Translations under genes and position numbers: made by a program | The notes under the pieces: model-generated | Told to the model about the DNA's origin: nothing | What the model saw: only the letters and a program-made list of their open reading frames with translations | The model's database searches: none | Assembly: GCA_964537505.1 (NCBI GenBank) | Contig: CAZICK010000037.1 | Coordinates: 1 to 34,786, forward strand | DNA from: DAINBT01 sp036732785 | GTDB lineage: Bacteria; Planctomycetota; Phycisphaerae; Sedimentisphaerales; SM23-30 | Reading direction: 5' to 3' | DNA length: 34,786 nt | Shown: in pieces, positions 26,412-34,375 of the stretch | Layout: each line of letters opens with the position of its first letter | How positions within the stretch are numbered: the first letter of the stretch is position 1

Positions 26412-27476
26412 TTAATCACCGACGCCGTCAAGCCACCCATTGACAAAACAAGCCAGATCGGTCAAATCCAGGGTGTTATCATGGTTGCAATCGGCACGTT
26501 CACAACATTGCGATGAGCCACAGTCTGTCGTCAGCCAATAGCTGGAAAATATGTCAAAATCAATCATATCAACCCTACAGTCGTCATTAAGATCTGCGGT
26601 GGAAGGCAATTTCAAATGGTCGGCACAAAGTGTCATAATCTGATAATAGTCGAACCCGTCGGAGATTTTTGTGTATTGTTCGAGCATTCCTTCCACAAAA
26701 CAAAACTTCTGCCCCAACTGTACATTATCGAAATAAGGATTGAAAGTATCACGATCCTCGTTGTAAAAGTCTGCGGCCCAGCAGCGGTTTTGATTGCTAA
26801 TACTGGTCAGTTCATAATTATCCTGGGCTTTGCCCAGCCCCATTTGGGTAACCATGACATTTTCCACCCGCACCAAAAGTGATTCATACTTTTCCGCGAA
26901 ATGATCAGCGACAAAATAATCTCCACTGCCGTCAGGCAAAGGAGCGGCGATCTGATTTGGGTCGAGTAGTAAAGCTGAGGGAAGTGGATTATCACTGCTG
27001 ATAACTGTGATTATGGGGTTATTCGCCTGATCAAGCTGGAGGAAGGTAGTGCCTCTAAAATCTTCCACCTGAACATGTTGCAACTCTACCCCGTCTCCAA
27101 CTTCGATTCCCTCGAAATAATCAGTAATGTTATAACGATCCTTGACCTGGATACTTCCCCAACCGTCCGGATAATCAGGATCGTAAAGTAGTAATCGTGG
27201 GACTGACCGAACCATCTTGTACACAACAACACCACCGCTACAATCAATTATTTGTCCATTAAGCGGACTACTGCCGTCTGTAGCAGTACTGTATTGTATT
27301 TGATAAATTGATTTGAACTGCGCCTCTGCCGAATTGGGAAAACTTATGCCGGCCAGTAAAGGCAAAATCCATATTAAACAACAAATGTAATGTGAAGCCA
27401 TCGTTAGCCGCCTTTTATAGGCATTCAAAATGCTCATTCTATTCCTATAATCTGTTGTCATATTCCGATCTTTCAT
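26412..27476 (-). CDS. Secreted dockerin-type-repeat protein, paralogue of the PEP-CTERM protein
   Basis: 354 residues from the ATG at 27476, which follows GAGGA by 7 nt; in-frame ATGs at 27494 and 27401 are alternatives, the last giving a compact signal peptide (MASHYICCLIWILPLLAG). After the signal comes SIYQIQYSTATDGSSPLNG, an OB-fold-like domain matching the next gene. Residues from about 295 form a dockerin-like pair of calcium loops: DLNDDCRVDMIDFDIFSSYW and DCNHDNTLDLTDLACFVNGW. Such tails are common in Phycisphaerae, where a cohesin partner is often not obvious. It lacks a PEP-CTERM tail. Starts 44 nt after the pseudopilin stop. Confidence 0.8.
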   Translation of the reverse strand: MKDRNMTTDYRNRMSILNAYKRRLTMASHYICCLIWILPLLAGISFPNSAEAQFKSIYQIQYSTATDGSSPLNGQIIDCSGGVVVYKMVRSVPRLLLYDPDYPDGWGSIQVKDRYNITDYFEGIEVGDGVELQHVQVEDFRGTTFLQLDQANNPIITVISSDNPLPSALLLDPNQIAAPLPDGSGDYFVADHFAEKYESLLVRVENVMVTQMGLGKAQDNYELTSISNQNRCWAADFYNEDRDTFNPYFDNVQLGQKFCFVEGMLEQYTKISDGFDYYQIMTLCADHLKLPSTADLNDDCRVDMIDFDIFSSYWLTTDCGSSQCCERADCNHDNTLDLTDLACFVNGWLDGVGD

Positions 27477-27520
27477 TGATTTTTCCTCTTCCATTTTGCT
27501 ACCAGATAGATTTCTTGATC

Positions 27521-28372
27521 TCAGGGAGGATAGGGATACCAGTTATGATCCGTACGGGGAGGAACTTCCAGGTCATCGGGCCAGTCGGCTTTCCAAACCG
27601 AGCTTTGCCACTGAACATGCCCATCACAAAACAAGATAGAACCGCCAAGCTTTTCCGATCCCCGAGCATGACGGGCACTAAAAGACTTTGGATAGCTGCC
27701 GCAGTGTGCTCCCGCGGAACGATTGTAATGTTCACCGTTGTACCCCAGCCGAGGGTCCAGCAATTGATCGAAAAGCAGAAATACCGCTGCCGGCTGCCGG
27801 ATATTTCCGCTGTGGAGAAAACTGGGCATGGGACCACTGTCATCATCCGGATGATGCCAGCAATTTTCATCCAACTCCAGGCATGAGTTCATAGCATAGG
27901 AAAAATAACCGTTACGCAGTGGACGATAACCATAAAGGCTTTCCGGGGCCAGTTTCGCTGATGGACACTGAAAAAAAGTATTCTCTGCGGGATAATGCCA
28001 GGGTTTGTAATTGCGCCAGGGTTTGTCACCCCAGGTGGGCGGGAGCATATCCACCCAGCCAAAATGATCTGCCCTGTCGGCACTTGTCATAGGAGGTTCG
28101 TCACCTTGGCGATCTAAACCATCAATATGCGGATAGTAATCGTTATTTTCCTGAATATACAAATGGAAAGCCAGACCCCATTGACGCAAATTACTCTGAC
28201 AAACGACTTGTCTGGCAGAACTCCTCGCCCGCCCCATCGCTGGCAAAAGAATGCTCAATAATAACGATATTATTCCTATAACTACGATAAGTTCTAACAG
28301 GGTGAATCCCTGAACATGTCGTGAGTGCAACTGTAGGATAGGCTTGGGGAAAATGTCATACTTTTTAATCAT
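27521..28372 (-). CDS. Type II/IV pseudopilin-like protein (planctomycete type)
   Basis: 283 residues. The prepilin cleavage site is G-FTLLELIVVIGII near residue 22, followed by a hydrophobic helix, RARSSARQVVCQSNLRQWG and a long globular part. Near the end ILFCDGHVQWQ is the DGH motif seen in the abundant planctomycete pseudopilins. It is cut by prepilin peptidase and may sit in a secretion pseudopilus. The TTG at 28387 is an alternative start; no strong ribosome site precedes the ATG at 28372. It is the first gene of a probable operon with the dockerin and PEP-CTERM genes, and its promoter overlaps a palindrome. Confidence 0.85.
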   Translation of the reverse strand: MIKKYDIFPKPILQLHSRHVQGFTLLELIVVIGIISLLLSILLPAMGRARSSARQVVCQSNLRQWGLAFHLYIQENNDYYPHIDGLDRQGDEPPMTSADRADHFGWVDMLPPTWGDKPWRNYKPWHYPAENTFFQCPSAKLAPESLYGYRPLRNGYFSYAMNSCLELDENCWHHPDDDSGPMPSFLHSGNIRQPAAVFLLFDQLLDPRLGYNGEHYNRSAGAHCGSYPKSFSARHARGSEKLGGSILFCDGHVQWQSSVWKADWPDDLEVPPRTDHNWYPYPP

Positions 28373-28447
28373 AACGTAGGTAAACAATGCTGGTTATATT
28401 CTCAGGCTACCGTCGCTTGGCCAGCGATACAACAAATCACACACAAG

Positions 28448-28471
28448 CGATATGCACGGCTGTGCATATCG
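28448..28471. promoter_or_regulatory. Perfect palindrome, likely operator of the pseudopilin operon
   Basis: CGATATGCAC-GGCT-GTGCATATCG: two perfect 10-bp arms with a 4-bp centre. It begins about 10 bp downstream of the -10 box, so it covers the predicted transcription start. It has no T-run, which argues against a terminator. Confidence 0.55.
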
Positions 28472-28480
28472 TGGATATGG

Positions 28481-28509
28481 ATTATTATAAATCCTTTTGG
28501 AGATGTCAA
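28481..28509 (-). promoter_or_regulatory. Promoter of the pseudopilin gene
   Basis: Minus strand: TTGACA (28509-28504), 17 bp, AATAAT (28486-28481). A closer TATAAT (28489-28484) has a 14-bp spacer. Confidence 0.5.
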
Positions 28510-28976
28510 TAAAATTTTTCTATTTCCGCTTGAGATATTTAAATATGATGACAATGAGGTAAATCCTCTCCGAGGCCCAGTTTTTCCCCGGATTGCTAAC
28601 CCCAAACTGGCTTGGAACTTACGAAGAGAGTTGCTTTCGGGGAGTTGAGCTAAAACCTTGTGAATTAGGAGCTTACAAGGCTTTTGGTTTGCCCTGACAT
28701 AAATTAAAACCGCCAGAATAGGCTACATTCCGCTGTATAAACTGCTGATAAGTGCTTAGCTTTATGCAACAAATCGAAAAGTTTTGTGAAAATAAAACTC
28801 GTGATCTGTTTTTGATTGGCCCTGCCAGGAATCGTCACCCAATTGGCATGAAAATGATTTTTTAGAGGTTCCCTTAACAGCATTATGCGTTATCATTAGG
28901 CGGAAGATTAGCAGTGATGTGTTATAAGCAACACACAAGAAAAAATGCGAGTCGCACGACAAGAAAAGAGTGTTAT
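28510..28976. other. Intergenic region before the broken glycosidase
   Basis: No gene found. It holds copy D of the dispersed element, a CCTTGT/ACAAGG stem-loop (28656-28680) followed by CTTTT, and a CCAGTTT/AAACTGG inverted repeat (28577-28610). The rest is AT-rich. Confidence 0.5.
28815..28846 (-). repeat. Dispersed element, copy D (reverse)
   Basis: On the minus strand: CCAATTGGG, 8 nt, CCTGGCAGGGCCAAT, containing the perfect palindrome TGGC-AGG-GCCA. The second part is the closest match to copies A and C. It is about 130 bp before the broken glycosidase gene and faces away from it. Confidence 0.5.
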
Positions 28977-30295
28977 ATGTTTTCGATAAAAACCACTTCC
29001 AAAATCATGGCAATATGTTTGTTTTCCTTTGTTTTGTTATGCCGGATGTCCCTGGCTGACGAAAATGGACAGAAAAAAGTATTTCCAGGAGCTCACGAGA
29101 AAACACCATCGAAATCTCAATATTGTTCCTGGATAAACAATACTCACGAAGGAAGCACGTAGCAGCAGACCCTCACTAATCTTGACTTCTTCAAATGGCT
29201 CCATGACGAGTACGCAATGGTGCTGGGCATTTATGTCATAAGCGCCGGCGCCATCGATAAGGCACGCTGGTATGGCAGTATGGATTCCAGGGAATTCAAA
29301 CGCCAGTTTCCCAATGGTTTCGATCCCATTTACCAGAAAGCCAAGTCGATGAACACCAGGCTGGGTACATGGGGAGGGCCGGACGGTTTCGGCGATACCC
29401 CCCAACAGGAGCAGGCGAGGATCGATATGATGGTCAGGCTTTGCCGGGACTACGATTTCGTATTACTGAAATTTGACGGCGTAGTTGGGCCATTGCGCCC
29501 CGAAAAACAGGAGGCTTTCGTTCGCATGATGACCGAATGCCGGGAATACAGCCCCGATTTGATACTGCTTAACCATCGCCTCGAATTGGGGATAGGCGCC
29601 CCGTATGCGACAACTGAGCTTATGGGGGGGGACGAAACCTACATCGACGTCCACATGGCCAACCGGCAGACTGCACCCCACCACCGGGCCGGGGCCATTT
29701 CCCGCATGGTCGTGCCCGGGCTGATCAGACTAACCGAAGACCATGGCGTTTGCATCTCTTCCTGTCTCGACTATTGGGAGGATGATTTGATTTTGCAGGG
29801 ATTTAACCGTGGCTTGCTGCTTGCTCCGCAACTGTATGGTAATCCATGGTTCTTGCGAGCGGTAAAATGGTCGATCGTTCTCGATGGCGGGCCTCCAACC
29901 TGTTCAGCACCTACCGCCAGGTCAGTATCCAAAATGCCTGGTCGCACTCCTTTACCTTGAATGAGATTCCCAAAGGCAGCTATCTTGCCATCGCCTTGGA
30001 AGGCGAACATGGCGAGGAGGGGGCCTACGCCGCCGTCAGGGTAAACGGCAAACCCCTCGGCGCTCCCGACCGAAGTGTGTCCTATCCCAGTAACGCCTGG
30101 GAATATCCCGCCAGTAGAGCAAGTTCCAACTACACCTATTATGTCCCTCTGACGAATGACATGAAAGGGGCCCAAATCGATGCGGTCGTGTTGGGACTAA
30201 GAAATTCCCCCAGCGATTTCAAACCGGAACTATGGATAACCGCTTACCCGATTCCTTTTGAGCAGAAACAGTTGACTCTCCCTGAGGTCCAATAG
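28977..30295 (+). pseudogene. Decayed secreted clan GH-D-like glycosidase
   Basis: A signal peptide (MFSIKTTSKIMAICLFSF onward) leads into QYCSWINNTHEGST, then TAG at 29160-29162, then the same frame continues with QQTLTNLDFFKWLHDEY, WGGPDGFGDTP, VLLKFDGVVGPLRPEK (probable nucleophile region) and LILLNHRLELG. From about 29850 the good reading moves to the +2 frame (29846-30295), which encodes the C-terminal beta domain (YLAIALEGEHGEEGAYAAVRV, ITAYPIPFEQ). From memory of the family, the barrel and this domain are separated by several hundred residues, so an internal deletion plus frameshift is inferred. At least two lesions make it a real pseudogene. It resembles alpha-galactosidase-type enzymes. 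Confidence 0.8.
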
Positions 30296-30313
30296 AGTAG
30301 GCTCTGCAGTGTC

Positions 30314-30688
30314 CTATTCGGCCCCGGCCCCTGCCGATTTAGGATAAAACTCCAAGGCCACTTTGATCGTAGCCGATTTGAGAGTTTCGTCTCGGTCGAT
30401 ACGAATAACCCGACCCCTTTTAATCCGGGCCGAACAACCTTTAACTTCCGCCAAAGACTCTCTTCGCGGAAAGTTCAACTCTACGTTCTGGCCTTCTTGA
30501 ACGGGCACTCGCATCGGTAGAACCAGTAGTGCGCCGCTGGAAGAAACATCCATGCTCTGACCATTGAAAAACTTTAAAGCCTTGGGATGCCACAGACTTA
30601 CCGGCCAGGTCACCGACGTCCGCTTTGCGTTTCTCTGCTCATAGGTACAAACCACGACAACTAATCCTTTCGCCCGATAAATAATCAT
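30314..30688 (-). CDS. PilZ-domain protein
   Basis: About 124 residues. The c-di-GMP-binding signature is complete: QRNAKR (R-x3-R) near residue 18 and DVSSSGALL (D-x-S-x2-G) near 46. The remainder is the PilZ beta barrel, and no other domain is present. The start is uncertain: ATG at 30688 has only a weak AGG site, while a TTG at 30709 has AAGG at 7 nt. Single-domain PilZ proteins act as c-di-GMP adaptors. It is divergent from two further PilZ genes. Confidence 0.8.
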   Translation of the reverse strand: MIIYRAKGLVVVVCTYEQRNAKRTSVTWPVSLWHPKALKFFNGQSMDVSSSGALLVLPMRVPVQEGQNVELNFPRRESLAEVKGCSARIKRGRVIRIDRDETLKSATIKVALEFYPKSAGAGAE

Positions 30689-30732
30689 ATTCAAGGCCTG
30701 CCCACTCAAAACCGGGCCTTAGAACTCTTATC

Positions 30733-30808
30733 GACCCGAATCAGACCCGAATTTAGCTCCTACAAATTAAATTATCCCTAAAACAACCAATATCCCTACT
30801 ATCCCTAC
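30733..30808. repeat. Short direct repeats between divergent PilZ genes
   Basis: GACCCGAAT at 30733 and 30744 (11-bp period), then TATCCCTA at 30773, 30791 and 30800 (multiples of 9 bp). No -35/-10 pair of good spacing was found in this 391-bp gap. Confidence 0.4.
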
Positions 30809-31079
30809 AACATTAACTTGACAATACCGTCAAAACCTCTGGAAACCACATAAAAATCCGCAATTTCAGACCAACCGCTGGGGAACCTTAAACTTCCGAC
30901 GCTGACATCCGGATTGGTCGGTTTTTCGGTTAATTGCATCCTTCAAACTGCCGATACCCGCATTGTATCTGTTTCTAACGGCAGAACTGGCACAATTTGG
31001 CGTAATTTGAACTGCGACCGCTCAGCCGAATGTGCCCAAAAACAGTTTTTTTAACACTCTTACAAAAAGGATTGCAAAA

Positions 31080-31724
31080 ATGCTCGAAACAGGCACCAGG
31101 ATATTTTTCAGCGCACCGGCCACGTCAGGCAATCGAGTACTTTATCCGGCCGAAGTAATGCAGATCAGTCATAATCTTTATGCTTACACCGCTGAATTTG
31201 AAGAAGTAAAAAAAGATGGATTTGGCATCGAGGACAAACAGGAAATGCTCATCTACTACGAGATCGACGGCGAATTTGTGCAACAGCCAGTACAGATCGT
31301 CACCATTCGGCAAGCCCAAACCAAATGGCTTGCTGATTTCACAACCATCGGGGCACCTGTTTTGGCAGAAAGACGGCAGTATTACCGGGTCTCTACGCTT
31401 ATGTTTGATTTGACTGTAAAAATCGCCTCCCACAACAACTGCCCGCTTGTAGATGTCAGCGCAACCGGCTTCTCAATCGCCAGCACCAACAGTTACGATA
31501 TTGGAAAGGTAGTTGACGTCGCTTTGTCATACGAAAACAAACAATATCTCGGCATAGCCAGATTCCAGAACCGCAGAAAACTCGCCGACGGCCGAATCCG
31601 TTATGGCCTCTATGCCATCGGTAACAAAAATCCTGACAATAACCTTATCGAAGGACTCGAACACATTACTTCGTCCGTTCAGCGGAAGCAGTTACAACGC
31701 GCCTTAGTCACCAATACCGGATGA
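31080..31724 (+). CDS. YcgR-like PilZ-domain protein (first of tandem pair)
   Basis: 214 residues from the ATG at 31080, which follows AAAGGA by 8 nt; an earlier ATG at 31032 lacks a site. Residues 1-95 are a beta-rich N-terminal domain like that of YcgR proteins. The PilZ domain then starts at ERRQYYRVST (R-x3-R), with DVSATGFSI (D-x-S-x2-G). It should bind c-di-GMP. The next gene is a diverged copy with the same start arrangement and motifs, so this is a tandem duplication. There is no flagellar or cellulose gene nearby to show the target. Confidence 0.85.
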   Translation: MLETGTRIFFSAPATSGNRVLYPAEVMQISHNLYAYTAEFEEVKKDGFGIEDKQEMLIYYEIDGEFVQQPVQIVTIRQAQTKWLADFTTIGAPVLAERRQYYRVSTLMFDLTVKIASHNNCPLVDVSATGFSIASTNSYDIGKVVDVALSYENKQYLGIARFQNRRKLADGRIRYGLYAIGNKNPDNNLIEGLEHITSSVQRKQLQRALVTNTG

Positions 31725-31875
31725 ACCAGTGAACATCAGTCGGTAGTATGGCCTTTTGTCGGAAAACTTATTCGATCAAAGTTATATAAAAAACCATTTT
31801 CGCGTAGCAGACCCTGTTGAATGAAAATTGGGTTAGAAAAACCGTGAAAGTGAAGTTACAGAAAGGATGTCAAAA

Positions 31876-32517
31876 ATGCTTCATATTGGCGCCAAAATGT
31901 TCTTCGGCATCGCCGATGAATCGAATAACCGCGTACTTCACCCTGCAAAAGTCACAGAAGTAAGTCAAAATATTTGCGCCTGTACCGCTGAGCTTGAAGA
32001 AGTAAACGGTGATGGTTTCGTTATCGAAAATGGACAGGAACTGCCCATTTACTACGAATTCAAACACGAATTCACCCAGCAGGCCGCTCAGATCGTTGAC
32101 GTCAGAGAAAACGAAGACAAATTAATTGCCGATTTTACAACCGTCGGCAAACCAGTTTCCGCAGAAAGACGACAGTGCTATCGCGTCTCCACACTTATAT
32201 CGGAACTGACCGCCACGATCGCCCCTGATGATGTATGTCAGCTTGTGGACGTCAGCGTAACCGGCCTTTCAATCATCAGCAACCGAAATTATCGCATCGG
32301 AGCGATACTGGATGTAACATTATCATACGAAAACCAACAGTACACCGGCGCCGCCAGCATTAAGAGCATTAGAGAATTGTCCCATAACAAAATCCGTTAT
32401 GGCTTCCATGCCGTCAACAACAAAAATCCCAACGATAATCTCGCCGAGGGCCTGAGACGCATCTGCACGGCTGTTCAGCAACAGCAGTTACGCCGCCTGG
32501 CCGGCGTCAGGGCATAA
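31876..32517 (+). CDS. YcgR-like PilZ-domain protein (second of tandem pair)
   Basis: 213 residues from the ATG at 31876; AAGGA lies 8 nt before it, and the ATG at 31867 directly abuts the site and is less likely. It matches the previous gene along its length: FEEV/LEEV in the N-domain, the motif ERRQCYRVST, DVSVTGLSI, and near-identical ends around NKNP and LAEGL/LIEGL. A cysteine replaces tyrosine inside the first motif, but both c-di-GMP arginines remain. The two differ by roughly half of their residues, so the duplication is not recent. Confidence 0.85.
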   Translation: MLHIGAKMFFGIADESNNRVLHPAKVTEVSQNICACTAELEEVNGDGFVIENGQELPIYYEFKHEFTQQAAQIVDVRENEDKLIADFTTVGKPVSAERRQCYRVSTLISELTATIAPDDVCQLVDVSVTGLSIISNRNYRIGAILDVTLSYENQQYTGAASIKSIRELSHNKIRYGFHAVNNKNPNDNLAEGLRRICTAVQQQQLRRLAGVRA

Positions 32518-32572
32518 AATACATCCATCCGTCAAAATAAAGAACTCAAACTGATCGTCTTATGTTCGATAC

Positions 32573-32596
32573 AGGACAGAGAAATCTGCCCTTTCC
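32573..32596 (+). terminator. Candidate terminator after the PilZ pair
   Basis: AGGACAGA (32573-32580) pairs with TCTGCCCT (32585-32592) with one mismatch, then a short T-rich tail. Just after it TGCCTCA is repeated in tandem. Confidence 0.4.
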
Positions 32597-32627
32597 TTAT
32601 GCCTCATGCCTCATGCCTTCTAATCAA

Positions 32628-33509
32628 TTACAAACCGAACACGATAGCGGCATAGCCGACGCTGTCCATGCTTTGCTGATTGTATTTTTTCTCGACGATC
32701 TCCGCACTGGTCGTATGGGCCAGCAGCTTACCTTCCACAACCCCAAGCTCCACAGCCGTTCCCACCGCGCCGGCAACAGCACCCGCGCCACACGCACTGT
32801 TATACATTCCGGACGACTCGACCAGCTTATCCGCCTGCATAGTAACAGCCAAGTTAATAAAAAACTTATCGTTCTGTTCCTTGGCCCAGCGGATCGCTTC
32901 CGGTCCGATGCCCATAGGCGTAAAATTATATGATGGACCGTAATGCGTAAGATCGGTAGAAGCCACAGCCACAATCCGCTTATCGCTTCTGGATATCACT
33001 CGGCCAACTGATCGGCCAATCTCGCAGGCTTCCAGGATCGGCCCAACCATCAGTGGAACAATCTTCGCGTCGGGGAAAAGATGCTGAATAAAAGGCACCT
33101 GCACTTCTATCGAGTGCTCACGAAAGTGTACGCTCGTATCGGCCTTGATTATATCGGGCGCCTCGCCAAGAATGGCCTGCGCCAATTCCTCATCCACATC
33201 GATAACACCCAGAGGACTGCCCCACTGACCACTGTCGTAAAGCAGCCCATGCGAAGAAGCACGAACCCTATGGACCGCACCAAAAATTACAAAAGTATCC
33301 ACCGCCTGCTGCCCCCTGATAGCGGCAAAAACCAACGCCGCCAAATCACCACTGAAAACCCACCCGGCATGTGGAACCACACCAGCCACTATTCTTTCCG
33401 GAAGCCCGGTCAGTGGCTCACTTGGCAGCAACTGCTGAACCTGTTCGAGACAACCTTTATGCGAAGATTCATAAAACTGACCCGCCACCGCTGTCATTCG
33501 TACCGACAT
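32628..33509 (-). CDS. amrB: MEMO1-like protein (AmmeMemoRadiSam system protein B)
   Basis: 293 residues after an AGGAG site. Matches MEMO1 throughout: VAGQFYESS at the N-terminus, VVPHAGWVFSG (His47), GAVHRVRASSHG (His80 or His87), REHSIEVQVPF, STDLTHYG and MYNSACGAGA with the late cysteine. The human homologue binds metal through two histidines and a cysteine at equivalent places. In bacteria the gene often accompanies a radical-SAM protein and an AMMECR1 protein; neither is in the window. The fold is related to class III extradiol dioxygenases; the reaction is not known. Confidence 0.88.
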   Translation of the reverse strand: MSVRMTAVAGQFYESSHKGCLEQVQQLLPSEPLTGLPERIVAGVVPHAGWVFSGDLAALVFAAIRGQQAVDTFVIFGAVHRVRASSHGLLYDSGQWGSPLGVIDVDEELAQAILGEAPDIIKADTSVHFREHSIEVQVPFIQHLFPDAKIVPLMVGPILEACEIGRSVGRVISRSDKRIVAVASTDLTHYGPSYNFTPMGIGPEAIRWAKEQNDKFFINLAVTMQADKLVESSGMYNSACGAGAVAGAVGTAVELGVVEGKLLAHTTSAEIVEKKYNQQSMDSVGYAAIVFGL

Positions 33510-33536
33510 AACATACTCCTATGTTAGAACTTCTTT

Positions 33537-33703
33537 AATTTCGTGATTTTACCATTCCAGTCAGCGACCAGCGACAGCGGCCCTTTGCCAGCCTTATGGA
33601 ACAGTAAAAGTGGCTATGCCACCTCCTGGTGCTGTAATTTCTCCAATTTCGCCATTTTACCATTCCAGCCGGCGACCCTTTGCCAGCCTTATGGAACAAA
33701 AAA
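33537..33703 (+). repeat. Direct repeat before efp
   Basis: Copy 1 (33537-33608) and copy 2 (33641-33703) share ATTTTACCATTCCAG and CCCTTTGCCAGCCTTATGGAA, about 105 bp apart. Copy 1 has about 12 extra bases in the middle. Copy 2 ends a few bases before the efp -35 box. Confidence 0.7.
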
Positions 33704-33708
33704 ATTGC

Positions 33709-33737
33709 TTGACAACCTCTCCCAAATCACGTAATAT
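33709..33737 (+). promoter_or_regulatory. Promoter of efp
   Basis: TTGACA (33709-33714), 17 bp, TAATAT (33732-33737), about 75 bp before the start codon. Confidence 0.7.
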
Positions 33738-33811
33738 ATCCAATATACCGTGACTGACTCTAGCACAAACAGAAAATATTGGCAACATTTATATTGCAGG
33801 AAACATGATTT

Positions 33812-34375
33812 ATGATCAAAGCAACGGAAATGAAAAAGGGCATGGTACTCCAAATCGACGGAAAACCATGTTGTGTGGTCGATTATCAGCACGTGAAACT
33901 GGGCAAAGGAGGCGCCGTCCTCCAGACCAAGCTCAAAAACGTACTCGACGGCACCATCATCACCAAACGGATCCGGTCTGAAGAATCACTCGATCAGGTA
34001 TTCGTGGACAAACAGATATACGAGTATCTTTACTCCGCCGGCGACGAACACGTCTTCATGCACAAAGAAAACTACGAACAGATTACCTTGGGTAACGACA
34101 TGTTCGGCGAAGGCGTCAAGTATGCCAAACCCAATATCGAAGTCGAGATACACAGCCTCAACGGCCAACTCGTATCGGTCGTACTGCCGAGTTCCGTCGA
34201 TCTGAAAGTAACCGACACGCCGCCAGCCATCAAAGGCGCCACCGCCACCAATCAATACAAAAAAGCCACCCTCGAAACCGGACTGGACGTACAGATACCG
34301 CCGTTCATAGAAAACGGTGAGTTAATCAAAGTTGACACCCGCACCGGCCAATACCTCGAACGAGTAAAAAAATAA
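33812..34375 (+). CDS. efp: Elongation factor P
   Basis: 187 residues, normal length. It binds between the P and E sites and helps ribosomes past polyproline stretches. All three beta-barrel domains are present. The tip loop is HVKLGKGGA with Lys32 at the place that is modified in many bacteria; no modifying enzyme (EpmA/EpmB or rhamnosyl type) is in the window, and lysine here argues against arginine rhamnosylation. The C-terminal domain ends GEYL-like (TRTGQYLERVKK). An AGGA site lies about 10 nt before the ATG, and the gene has its own promoter. Confidence 0.96.
   Translation: MIKATEMKKGMVLQIDGKPCCVVDYQHVKLGKGGAVLQTKLKNVLDGTIITKRIRSEESLDQVFVDKQIYEYLYSAGDEHVFMHKENYEQITLGNDMFGEGVKYAKPNIEVEIHSLNGQLVSVVLPSSVDLKVTDTPPAIKGATATNQYKKATLETGLDVQIPPFIENGELIKVDTRTGQYLERVKK

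Noticed and set aside
8655..29162. Genome-wide reassignment of TAG as a sense codon.
   Set aside because: Several intact genes of normal length, including accD, panC and the sulfatase, end in TAG.
30980..31010. TGGCACAATTTGGCG resembling a sigma-54 promoter before the PilZ pair.
   Set aside because: The GG and GC elements are 9 bp apart instead of 10.
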